A DNA stretch of 64,000 bases from Blautia schinkii DSM 10518 (lineage in GTDB: Bacteria > Bacillota > Clostridia > Lachnospirales > Lachnospiraceae). The position numbers and the translations under genes are program-made. Every line of letters starts with the position of its first letter. The first letter of the stretch is position 1. The notes below the pieces were generated by a model, which saw only the letters and a list, made by a program, of their open reading frames with translations, did no database searches and was not told the origin of the DNA. The stretch is from contig JNKJ01000010.1 of the NCBI GenBank assembly GCA_000702025.1, forward strand, positions 186,001 through 250,000. The letters run 5' to 3'. Below, in pieces: positions 15,822 through 23,028 of the stretch.

Positions 15822-16503
15822 CAATCACGAAAAGATCATTGACAAGATCGACAAACTTCTTGCGTTGTCACGGTCGGACAATGAGAACGAAGCCCGCGCC
15901 GCTATGCTGAAGGCACAGGAATTGATCGCGAAACATAACATTGACCGGGCCGAACTTGGACAGGAAGAAGAAAAGAACGTCATAACAATGACTTCGACGC
16001 CGTTCCGTGACGATTGGGTTCAGCTTGTCGCCGGGGTGATCGCGAATAATTTCCGTTGCCGAAGCCTTGTTATAGTCATGCGAAGGGGCGCGTTTCGTGT
16101 TCGGTTTTTCGGATTCTACGAAGACGCCGTTATCAGCATAAATATTTTTCAATACGCCGTCAAGGTCGTCCGGAAGCGGTTCGCGACGCTTCGCGCGATA
16201 TATGAAAGTGCTGACCGGGTATTCGGGAAAGCTGAAAAAGACGCTTATGTCATGGGCTTTTGCTCCGGCCTGGAAAAGAATTTCGAGGAACAGAAGCAAA
16301 GCAATAATCAATTCGCGCTTGCGCTGGTAGTGCCGAAAGAAGTTGATGAATTCGTCAACGCGATCCCGTGCGTCGAAGAAGTGCGGGAAGAACGGGTTCA
16401 GTTAAACCGGGCGCAAGTCCTGTTATTCCAGAACGGCCACGCTGACGGCCGCGCGTTCCAGAACGCCGGAGACAAGGAACGTCTTCGGGGAATGGGGGTG
16501 TGA
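15814..16503 (+). CDS. DUF2786-domain protein
   Basis: A 229-residue protein. Residues 5-45 (KIIDKIDKLLALSRSDNENE, then AMLKAQELIAKHNID) match the DUF2786 domain seen in phage and bacterial proteins of unknown function. The rest is mixed alpha/beta. Start GTG 15814 overlaps the previous gene. In phages it is usually found near replication and recombination genes, as here, but no activity is established. Confidence 0.75.
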   Translation: MTDNHEKIIDKIDKLLALSRSDNENEARAAMLKAQELIAKHNIDRAELGQEEEKNVITMTSTPFRDDWVQLVAGVIANNFRCRSLVIVMRRGAFRVRFFGFYEDAVISINIFQYAVKVVRKRFATLRAIYESADRVFGKAEKDAYVMGFCSGLEKNFEEQKQSNNQFALALVVPKEVDEFVNAIPCVEEVREERVQLNRAQVLLFQNGHADGRAFQNAGDKERLRGMGV

Positions 16504-16504
16504 T

Positions 16505-16672
16505 ATGGATTTCAAGCCCGGAAAAGACAAATATTTCGTCCTGGTCGAAGGCGACGAAAAGGCGGCGATCCGCGACACGCCTGAAGCGGCTGAAAAGAAG
16601 CGTCAAAAGCTGATGAAATTCAGCAAGGGGAAACGGATCATTGTCTATAAATCGACAGAAAGGAACGGATAA
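16505..16672 (+). CDS. Small hypothetical protein
   Basis: A 55-residue basic protein (MDFKPGKDKYFVLVEGDE) starting one base after the previous stop and ending just before the SSB start. The first half looks like a small strand region and the second a Lys-rich helix. Probably translationally coupled to SSB. Not recognised. Confidence 0.55.
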   Translation: MDFKPGKDKYFVLVEGDEKAAIRDTPEAAEKKRQKLMKFSKGKRIIVYKSTERNG

Positions 16673-16673
16673 A

Positions 16674-17150
16674 ATGAATAAATGGTTAGGAACCGGCCGC
16701 GTCGCTGAAAATCCAGTGATTCATTACAGCCGCGAAGGAAAACCGTTCATCACGTTCGCGGTCATGTGCAAGAGGGATAAAAAGATCGGCAAGAATGAAA
16801 ATCCGGTTGATTTCATTGACTGTATTTGTTCGGGCCGGACGTTCACGTTCGCGCAAGAAAACCTTTACAAGTACAAAAAGATCGAAGTCACAGGCCCGAT
16901 CCGGTCAGGACACTATACAGACCGCGAAGGAAAGAAAATATATACAAAGACGGTATTAGTTGACACGATCGAGTTTGCAGAAACAAAGGCCGAAGAAATC
17001 GCCTATTTGAAATCAATCGGGAAATACCAGGAGCCGGAAGCAGAGCCGGAACCGGAACAATATGATCCGGGAACGCTTCCGCCGCCCGTGCCGGACGGCG
17101 CGTTCATGGATATTCCGGACACGATCGACGACGAACTTCCGTTCAGATAG
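16674..17150 (+). CDS. ssb: Single-stranded DNA-binding protein
   Basis: A 158-residue SSB: OB fold from MNKWLGTGRVAENPVIHY to DTIEFAETK, a Pro/Glu-rich linker, and the acidic tip DDELPFR that normally recruits replication and repair partners. ATG 16674 follows AAAGGAACGG; upstream in-frame Met codons lie inside the previous gene. It would coat single-stranded DNA at the phage fork. Confidence 0.92.
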   Translation: MNKWLGTGRVAENPVIHYSREGKPFITFAVMCKRDKKIGKNENPVDFIDCICSGRTFTFAQENLYKYKKIEVTGPIRSGHYTDREGKKIYTKTVLVDTIEFAETKAEEIAYLKSIGKYQEPEAEPEPEQYDPGTLPPPVPDGAFMDIPDTIDDELPFR

Positions 17151-17158
17151 GGGGAAAC

Positions 17159-17407
17159 ATGAAACATCACAAAATTAAAATTCTTCCGGAATACTTCGGC
17201 CAGGTCGCCACGGTCGGCGGCGGAAAGAAACGGTTCGAGATCAGGAAGAACGATCGAGATTATCAGGTCGGCGACACGGTGACGTTGCAAGAGTGGGAAC
17301 CGGATTCCGGATATACCGGGAACGAAATCACAATTCAGATCGGGTATTTACTGAAGGATTGTCCGGAATACGGCCTTCTTCCCGGTTATTGTATTTTTAG
17401 CTGGTAG
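17159..17407 (+). CDS. DUF3850 (ASCH/PUA-like) protein
   Basis: An 82-residue protein with the DUF3850 pattern: H-K-I-K-I-L-P, then RFEIRKNDRDYQVGD, LQEWEPDSGYTG and a final strand. This fold is related to ASCH/PUA RNA-binding domains and is common in phages and mobile elements; its function is unknown. GGGGGAAAC precedes the ATG. Confidence 0.85.
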   Translation: MKHHKIKILPEYFGQVATVGGGKKRFEIRKNDRDYQVGDTVTLQEWEPDSGYTGNEITIQIGYLLKDCPEYGLLPGYCIFSW

Positions 17408-17417
17408 GGGGCCGGTC

Positions 17418-17615
17418 ATGGACAAGAATCTTTTATACAACGGTTCCGGCGTCAAAGATTACACAGCGGCCCACGCAATCAGGAAAGCGGATTGCCAGCC
17501 GCAAGAAGTGAACCGTCTGATCGAGATAATCAAAAATGTCGCTGATCTGGCCGGATATGAGATCGAAGGCCGGATCGCGCTAAAGAATAAAAAGACAAGG
17601 AAGGTGTATCGTTAA
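17418..17615 (+). CDS. Small hypothetical protein
   Basis: A 65-residue protein starting MDKNLLYNGSGVKDYTA after GGGGGCC. The pattern (GVKDYTA, QEVNRLIEIIKNVADLAGYE) recurs in small phage proteins of unknown role. Its stop overlaps the ATG of the HD gene (TAATG), implying coupled translation. Confidence 0.65.
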   Translation: MDKNLLYNGSGVKDYTAAHAIRKADCQPQEVNRLIEIIKNVADLAGYEIEGRIALKNKKTRKVYR

Positions 17616-18232
17616 TGTTTGAAGACAAAGGATTGATCCGCGTCGCGTTCCAGGAAAGCGAAGCCGCGCGAATAGAAGAATTTATTGAAACGGTCGGCGA
17701 CGCGATCCCGCCCGCGCTTGTTACAGAGTTAATCGACAGGGGATATTTCACGGCCCCGGCCGGAATGAAACATCATGGGAATTTCGACGGCGGCCTGTAT
17801 TGGCATAGTAAAAACGTCGCTGAAATCCTTCGCCAGTATACGGATCGGCTTGGCCTGGAATGGACGAACGGCCGAAGCCCGGTCGTGATCGGCTTCCTTC
17901 ATGACGTTTGCAAGCTGGATTATTACCGGAAGACGTACACAAGCGAAATGACGGATTATTCCATTATCGAGGGGCCGCCCGAAAGCCCGTCATATTACCA
18001 TTACACATGGAACGACGAACAGATCATTCCCGGCCACGGCGACAAATCGCTGATCTTTATCGGCCAGTATATGAACCTGACCGACGAAGAAGTCGCCTGT
18101 ATTCGCTGGCACATGGGAGCGTATGACACGAAAGAAAACTGGAAGTATTACAACGAAGCCGTTCACAGGTGGCCGAACGTGCTTTATACACATACCGCCG
18201 ATATGCTGGCGGCGAAAGTTTGGGAAAGGTAG
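17615..18232 (+). CDS. HD-domain phosphohydrolase
   Basis: A 205-residue HD-superfamily protein. The metal ligands appear as HH around residue 51, WHSKN (residue 63), the HD pair in GFLHDVCK (about residue 91), GHGDKS, IRWHMG and TADMLAAK. Related enzymes are 3'-5' exoribonucleases of the YhaM type or nucleotidases, so it may process nucleic acid or nucleotides during infection. It is coupled to the preceding small gene. Confidence 0.8.
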   Translation: MFEDKGLIRVAFQESEAARIEEFIETVGDAIPPALVTELIDRGYFTAPAGMKHHGNFDGGLYWHSKNVAEILRQYTDRLGLEWTNGRSPVVIGFLHDVCKLDYYRKTYTSEMTDYSIIEGPPESPSYYHYTWNDEQIIPGHGDKSLIFIGQYMNLTDEEVACIRWHMGAYDTKENWKYYNEAVHRWPNVLYTHTADMLAAKVWER

Positions 18233-18241
18233 GGGCGAAAG

Positions 18242-18703
18242 ATGAAAGAAATTAAATGTTCCAGGTGCGGCCGGAAAATACATTCCGCGGATTCCGTCAA
18301 CCTGATCGCGGAAGCATACAGTGAAGACACGGAAAAGATCGGCGGCGTACTTGAAACGCTAGGCTATAATCTGCGGCATTTCGCGACAGTCGTGTTCACG
18401 TCGGTTTTGTCGGCAAAGACGCCGGAATTATGCCAGGATTGCGCGAAGGCCGTGTTCCGGTTCGCGCGCGGCGGGCTGATCCCGCCAGTACAGCCGGGCG
18501 ACACGGTTTATAAATTCGATTACTTCGCCGGGGAAGTGGAGCCGATGAAGGTTGTGACGGTTTTACTTGCCGACGCCGGGAACGAAATCGAAGTCGAGTG
18601 TCGCGGAAAATCAGAATATTATTATCAGGACGAAATCGGGGAAGTGATATTCCTGACAGAAAAAGAAGCAGAAAGGGGCGGGAAGAATGAAGCCGCAAAA
18701 TGA
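18242..18703 (+). CDS. Zinc-ribbon protein of unknown function
   Basis: A 153-residue protein with CSRCGRK at the N-terminus and a second Cys pair, LCQDCAKA, about 60 residues later: a split treble-clef or ribbon zinc site. The C-terminal half is beta-rich (PGDTVYKFDYF). GGGGCGAAAG precedes the ATG, and the 3' end overlaps the next gene by 17 bases. Not assigned to a family. Confidence 0.65.
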   Translation: MKEIKCSRCGRKIHSADSVNLIAEAYSEDTEKIGGVLETLGYNLRHFATVVFTSVLSAKTPELCQDCAKAVFRFARGGLIPPVQPGDTVYKFDYFAGEVEPMKVVTVLLADAGNEIEVECRGKSEYYYQDEIGEVIFLTEKEAERGGKNEAAK

Positions 18704-18914
18704 ACGGGTTGAAAGATTTATGGAGTTGATGAACGAAGCACTTCAGGAAACGGGGATCACGCTTGCGGCCCATGACGACGAACCGCTTGTCGTGTTCGAC
18801 GCTTTCCTTGAAGAACCGGTTTTTCTGGAAGTCCAGCGCGGAACCGATATAAATATTCAGGACGGGCGCGTCGTCGGCCGGGAAGTGTTCGATAATGGCG
18901 ACATAAGCGAATGA
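18687..18914 (+). CDS. Small hypothetical protein
   Basis: A 75-residue acidic protein (ERVERFMELMNEALQETG) with an amphipathic N-terminal helix followed by strands. It overlaps the zinc-ribbon gene. Ribosome site GGGGCGGGAAG. Not recognised. Confidence 0.55.
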   Translation: MKPQNERVERFMELMNEALQETGITLAAHDDEPLVVFDAFLEEPVFLEVQRGTDINIQDGRVVGREVFDNGDISE

Positions 18915-18944
18915 AAGGGAAAGCCGCGGGGGGTAAATATCCAG

Positions 18945-19962
18945 GTGGAAGAAACGCCGGAAGAAGCCGTCGAGCGGCGATTTTGGGAAAGCAGACAAAT
19001 GACCGTTTATGATTACAAAGAACTAATTCCGGAAGACATGAAAAAGCGGATCGCCCTGATCGACGTTGACGGCCACAATTATCCGAACTTGCCGTTGATG
19101 AAGCTGGCCGCATGGCATAAACGACGCGGCGATTCCGTCGAATGGTATGATCCGCTTTTTCATAATTCCGCATACGCGCCGCCGTTTGATATAGCGTACA
19201 TGAGCAAAGTTTTTACATTCACGCCAGATTATCAATATCCAGTGAACGCGGATAAAATCATAAAAGGCGGAACCGGATATTTTTATCCTGACGGCGGCGA
19301 TCCGCTTCCAGAAGAAATCGAACACATTTATCCGGATTATTCCATATATGGGATCACGGACACGGCGTTCGGATTCCTGACGCGCGGGTGTCCGCGAAAT
19401 TGCGATTTTTGCATTGTCAGCGAAAAAGAAGGATCGAAAAGTTACAAAGTCGCGAATTTATCGGAGTTCTGGCGCGGTCAGAAAAATATAGTGTTATGTG
19501 ATCCGAACCTGATTGCGTGTCCTGACTGGAAAGACCTGATTCAACAGCTTATTGACAGCCGGGCGCGGATCGACATAAATCAGGGAATTGATATGCGGTT
19601 AATGACGGAAGAAAAAGCGGAAATGATTAAAAAAAATCCGCGTGAAAGCCGTACATTTCGCCTGGGATAGATACGAAGACAAAAAGCGGATCGTTCCAAA
19701 ATTCAAAGCCTTCAAAGAAATAACAGGCTGGGATCGAAGGAAGCTGATCGTTTTCGTTCTGACAAATCACGGAAGCACGATCGAACAAGACCTTGAACGG
19801 ATTTACACGCTTCGCGATCTTGGTTATGATCCGTATGTGATGATCTACGAAAAAGAGAAGACGAAGAAGGGCGATCCGGTCAGGCGGCTTCAAAGGTGGG
19901 TGAATAACCGTGTGATTTTTAACACTATTCCGAAATTTGAAGATTATGATACAAAATACTAG
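18945..19962 (+). pseudogene. Radical SAM protein with an A8 frameshift
   Basis: The first frame (18945-19670) has a B12-binding-like N-terminus (ALIDVDGHNYPNLPLMK) and the radical SAM cluster motif CPRNCDFC (CxxxCxxC). At 19629-19636 there is a run of eight A; with seven A the frame continues as K-K-I-R-V-K-A-V-H-F-A-W-D into the remaining C-terminal part that ends at 19962. As written the protein stops 13 residues later at 19670. The start is uncertain: GTG 18945, ATG 18999 or ATG 19038. The enzyme's substrate is unknown; a modification of nucleotides or of a phage product is possible. Confidence 0.75.
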
Positions 19963-19976
19963 AAAGGGGGATCGGA

Positions 19977-20270
19977 ATGAAAAAGGACATATTCAAGAAT
20001 TGCGTTGTAATTTGCCGGGAATATAACCGGGAAAAGGCGGCGATCGAAGTCACGACGATTGAAAAAGGCGTGACGGAAAGCCTGATCCGGCAATTATCCC
20101 GCCTGTCAATGCACGAAACGCATTATCGTTATTTCCTGGTGCGCCGTCACGATTACCAGAAGAACAAACATTCGATTATTCATCAAGTGCGCGTCATGGA
20201 CATTAAAAACACTAAAATGATTATGGAGTTCGGCCGCGCCGCTATGGAAGGCGCGTTTGAAACAGCATAG
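19977..20270 (+). CDS. Hypothetical phage protein
   Basis: A 97-residue basic protein starting MKKDIFKNCVVICREY after AAAGGGGGATC, with strand-helix character (HYRYFLVRRHDYQKN). It sits between the radical SAM gene and a membrane protein near the end of the early operon. Not recognised. Confidence 0.6.
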   Translation: MKKDIFKNCVVICREYNREKAAIEVTTIEKGVTESLIRQLSRLSMHETHYRYFLVRRHDYQKNKHSIIHQVRVMDIKNTKMIMEFGRAAMEGAFETA

Positions 20271-20282
20271 AAAGGGGAAAGC

Positions 20283-20735
20283 ATGAGCAAAGAGAACAAA
20301 AACCGCCTGATCCTTGATCCGCCGTGCAAATTCCGCCAGGCGTTCAGGGCTGAAGATCAGACTTTGATCTATATTTGCCGGAAATCGAATAAAAAGTGTC
20401 AGGATAGGGAAGAAAATGTCCAGGTGAAAGGGAAAAATGCACAAATGGAAGAAAAAATGCACAGTTGGGAAGAAAAGTGTCCGGATTATGAGCCTATGGA
20501 GCGCGCGACGGCCCGGAAAGAGCGTGAACAGAAGGAAGCGGCGCAAAGGATCGGTTATCGGATCGGGCAGATGATCGTTTATTACAGTTTTTCGGTTTTG
20601 TTTCTGGCGGCCCTGGCCGTGATCTTCGACAGGCCGATTTCATTCTTCCGGATCGTCATTTTTGTGGCCGTGCTGGATTTTTTACAGGAATTTCACGATT
20701 TTTGTTTCAAGACCGGCCCGAAAAGCACATTTTGA
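20283..20735 (+). CDS. Hypothetical membrane protein
   Basis: A 150-residue protein with a charged, Lys/Glu-rich N-terminal 85 residues that include four cysteines (CKF, CRKS, CQD, CPD), possibly a zinc site, and two C-terminal hydrophobic segments (about 98-117 and 122-138). Ribosome site GGGGAAAGC. It is the last gene before the late-regulator promoter region. Membrane location is predicted; function unknown. Confidence 0.6.
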   Translation: MSKENKNRLILDPPCKFRQAFRAEDQTLIYICRKSNKKCQDREENVQVKGKNAQMEEKMHSWEEKCPDYEPMERATARKEREQKEAAQRIGYRIGQMIVYYSFSVLFLAALAVIFDRPISFFRIVIFVAVLDFLQEFHDFCFKTGPKSTF

Positions 20736-20743
20736 CAAATCGG

Positions 20744-20772
20744 TTGATTTTGTCAAATAAATCCTGTAAAAT
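20744..20772 (+). promoter_or_regulatory. Candidate promoter for the late regulator
   Basis: TTGATT (20744-20749), a 17-bp spacer and TAAAAT (20767-20772) precede the regulator gene by about 90 bases. The -35 is overlapped by an inverted repeat, TTGACAAA (20733-20740) with TTTGTCAA (20749-20756), a possible operator. Confidence 0.4.
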
Positions 20773-20812
20773 AAAAGAGCGAACCGTTTTCACGAATCCG
20801 CCCTTACGCCTT
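20766..20812 (-). ncRNA. Candidate minus-strand small RNA 2
   Basis: On the minus strand: TTGAAA (20845-20840), 16-bp spacer, TATAAT (20823-20818). The RNA would start within TATTAAAGGC, form a GC-rich hairpin (loop around GTGAAAAC) and end in CTCTTTTATTTT, a terminator-like tract. The promoter-start block GCCTTTAATAATTRTA is shared with candidate 1 at 11491-11506, and both contain CGGTTCG downstream. It lies in a gap without genes. Confidence 0.4.
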
Positions 20813-20860
20813 TAATAATTATATCACGTCCTGATATAATTTCAAGTGGAGTTTGTGAGA

Positions 20861-21310
20861 ATGACAACGCCAAAAATCGAAAGGAACATACTGAAAGACA
20901 TTGAACTTCAGATCATGCTATGCAATGAGAGCATACGGACACACAAAAAGTCGATCGAGAAGGTGAAAAGGGCTTGCGGCTGGAACGGGCCGCAACCGAT
21001 CGGCGGGATTGATTATTCAAAACAGTCTTCCCATTCTTCGCCGATCGCTTTTATTGAAGGTTATGAGATCATACAGAAAGATGAAAGGAAGATCGAAGAA
21101 CTGAAAGAGGAAAGGCGCGAACTTCACGCGACGAAGCGGCGGATCGAAAAAATATACGCCAGTCTTTCGGACGATGAAGCGCAAATCTACTATAAGCGCA
21201 TTATCTGCAAAAAAACACAGGCACAGGCGGCCCACGAACTTCATATTTCGGAACGCCAGCTTCAGCGGATCGAAAAGTCCATGAAGAAGAAAGGCGTGTT
21301 CAAAAAGTGA
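20861..21310 (+). CDS. Late transcription regulator, sigma-region-4-like
   Basis: A 149-residue protein with a helical N-terminal part and a C-terminal helix-turn-helix of sigma-70 region 4 type (CKKTQAQAAHELHISERQ). Phage proteins with this layout, just before terminase, act as late-gene activators (ArpU-like). ATG 20861 is preferred to GTG 20846. The promoter that follows (21412-21494) lacks a -35 but carries five copies of ATGTCGTG, the likely binding sites. Confidence 0.75.
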   Translation: MTTPKIERNILKDIELQIMLCNESIRTHKKSIEKVKRACGWNGPQPIGGIDYSKQSSHSSPIAFIEGYEIIQKDERKIEELKEERRELHATKRRIEKIYASLSDDEAQIYYKRIICKKTQAQAAHELHISERQLQRIEKSMKKKGVFKK

Positions 21311-21411
21311 AATTTTTTTGAACACTAATTTGAACAAAAATTTTGACCGGTTTTTTCGGGGGCTGATTTTTCAAGAAATCCTTTATTTACGGGGAAAACC
21401 GCGATTTTGAA

Positions 21412-21494
21412 ATGTCGTGTTTTATGTCGTGTTTTATGTCGTGTTTTTGGTGGGAAATATGTCGTGGAAATGTCGTGTCAAGTTGTGCTATAAT
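21412..21494 (+). promoter_or_regulatory. Late promoter with five activator-type repeats
   Basis: ATGTCGTG occurs at 21412, 21424, 21436, 21459 and 21470, a 12, 12, 23, 11-base spacing, the last copy lying where a -35 would be. TATAAT follows at 21489-21494. No -35 consensus exists, so the promoter is probably activated by a protein bound to the repeats, the best candidate being the regulator at 20861. Confidence 0.65.
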
Positions 21495-21526
21495 GTGTAG
21501 CGTGGAAATCTGCAAAAAGACCTTCA

Positions 21527-21555
21527 AAGGGCGTCGCGAAAGCGGCGTCTTTTTT
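21527..21555 (+). terminator. Terminator-like hairpin in the late leader
   Basis: A stem GCGTCGC/GCGGCGT closed by a GAAA tetraloop is followed by six T, about 35 bases after the late -10. It lies before the first gene of the operon and could be a point of attenuation or antitermination. Confidence 0.6.
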
Positions 21556-21577
21556 GTGCATGAAAGAAGGTGCATAT

Positions 21578-22135
21578 ATGAATACAGTGGAGCCGATCAG
21601 AGACAAGGACGTCGTTCTTGATCTGGCCGATTATCTGAAAGCCCGGAATGAACGTGATTACGTCCTGTATATGTTCGGGATTTATTCCGGGCTTCGCATA
21701 TCCGATATACTGGCCTTCCGTGTGCGTGACGTGCGCGGAAAATCAGAAGTCTATATTCGGGAAAAAAAGACGGGGAAGGAAAAGCGTTTCGCGCTGAATA
21801 AGGAACTGATCGCAATACTGGATCAGTATATCAAGGACAAAAAGGATTATGAATATTTGTTCAAATCCCCCCGCTATCCTAACAAGCCTATAACAAGGCA
21901 ACAGGCATATAACATACTGACTGACGCCGGGCGCGCTTTTTCTATCGACAGCATAGGAACACACACACTTCGGAAGACGTTCGGCTATCACATGTATCAG
22001 CAGACACACGACGCCGTGACGCTGAAAGAGATATTCAACCATGCGGACATAAGTGTCACGCTTCGTTACATTGGTATCAATCAGGACAATAAAGACAAGG
22101 CGATCCGCGGCCTGTCATACGGTCGAAGGCATTGA
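21578..22135 (+). CDS. Small tyrosine recombinase (catalytic domain only)
   Basis: A 185-residue protein that is only the catalytic half of a phage integrase family member. It has the first Arg in YSGLRISD, the beta-hairpin Lys in KKTGKEK, HxLR in GTHTLRKT, and the His/Tyr end FNHADISVTLRYIG. It lacks the core-binding domain. The phage already has a serine integrase, so this may resolve concatemers or invert DNA, or act in late DNA processing. GAAGGTGC precedes ATG 21578. Confidence 0.85.
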   Translation: MNTVEPIRDKDVVLDLADYLKARNERDYVLYMFGIYSGLRISDILAFRVRDVRGKSEVYIREKKTGKEKRFALNKELIAILDQYIKDKKDYEYLFKSPRYPNKPITRQQAYNILTDAGRAFSIDSIGTHTLRKTFGYHMYQQTHDAVTLKEIFNHADISVTLRYIGINQDNKDKAIRGLSYGRRH

Positions 22136-22464
22136 CAAGAATCGGAACGTCTTTCGCTTTATGCCTTGCACTTGTCACAATGAATAACTGTCAAATAAAG
22201 TGTGTCGATTTAGTCCGCATTTAATTGATAGACTTTTCGATCGGCCGCGGCTTTACACAATTAAAAGATATGTCAAGTAAAGTGAAGGCCCCGGACGGCC
22301 CCGAACAGGCTTTTTGATCGAAAAATTTTTTCCCCGGAAAATCTAGGTTCTTTGAAATCGAACACACGTTCTGCGGGTGAGCGAGGCCCATTTTTTTTCT
22401 AGGCACAGACAAAAATCGAAAAGAATTTCCGTTTCCGTTCCGGGGCTGAAAGGTGGGGTATAGT
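22136..22464 (+). other. cos: Non-coding gap, candidate cos/packaging region
   Basis: 329 bases without a gene just upstream of the lambda-type terminase genes. It contains a near-identical 14-mer direct repeat, TGTCAARTAAAGTG, at 22189-22202 and 22271-22284, which could be binding sites for the small terminase, plus GC-rich blocks (near 22290) and T-runs. For terminases of the GpA type the cos site is expected here; the cut site itself cannot be told. Confidence 0.45.
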
Positions 22465-23028
22465 ATGGCAAAGGACGAAAACGACGGCGTAAAGCTGACC
22501 GACGTTGAATCACTGACCGTCAGCGCGGCCGTCCTGGGCGACACATTCGGCGTGTCTGACCGTCGAATCCGTCAAATGGCGGAAGAAGGGATCATTTCCA
22601 GGGTGGCGAAGGGCCGCTATAACTACAAAGAGAGTGTAAAAAACTACATTCTTTCGCTGAAGCTGGCCGTTGACGCTTCGACGTCGGAAAATCCTGACGG
22701 CGAACTTGATTTCAACGAAGAAAAGGCCCTTCACGAAAGAGTGAAACGACATATTGCAGAATTGAAATATCAGACAATGAAAGGCGAACTTCACAAGGCG
22801 GAAGACGTGCAGAAGGTCATGATTGATATGCTGACCGCCTTCAAAACACGTATTTTGAACATTCCGGCGAAAGTGTCGCCGATCCTTGCGAACCGGTCGG
22901 AGATCGGATATATCAAAGACGTCCTGACAAAAGAAGTTCTTGAAGCCCTGAATGAACTGAAAGACTACGATCCGAAGATGTTCTATTCGGACGAATACGT
23001 CGAGGACAACGGGCCGGACGATGAATAA
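22465..23028 (+). CDS. Terminase small subunit (Nu1-like)
   Basis: A 187-residue DNA-packaging protein with an N-terminal winged helix-turn-helix (VLGDTFGVSDRRIRQMAEEG) like lambda Nu1 and a helical C-terminal part for binding the large subunit. It would recognise cos and start packaging. AAGGTGG supports ATG 22465. It overlaps the large subunit by 8 bases. Confidence 0.85.
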   Translation: MAKDENDGVKLTDVESLTVSAAVLGDTFGVSDRRIRQMAEEGIISRVAKGRYNYKESVKNYILSLKLAVDASTSENPDGELDFNEEKALHERVKRHIAELKYQTMKGELHKAEDVQKVMIDMLTAFKTRILNIPAKVSPILANRSEIGYIKDVLTKEVLEALNELKDYDPKMFYSDEYVEDNGPDDE

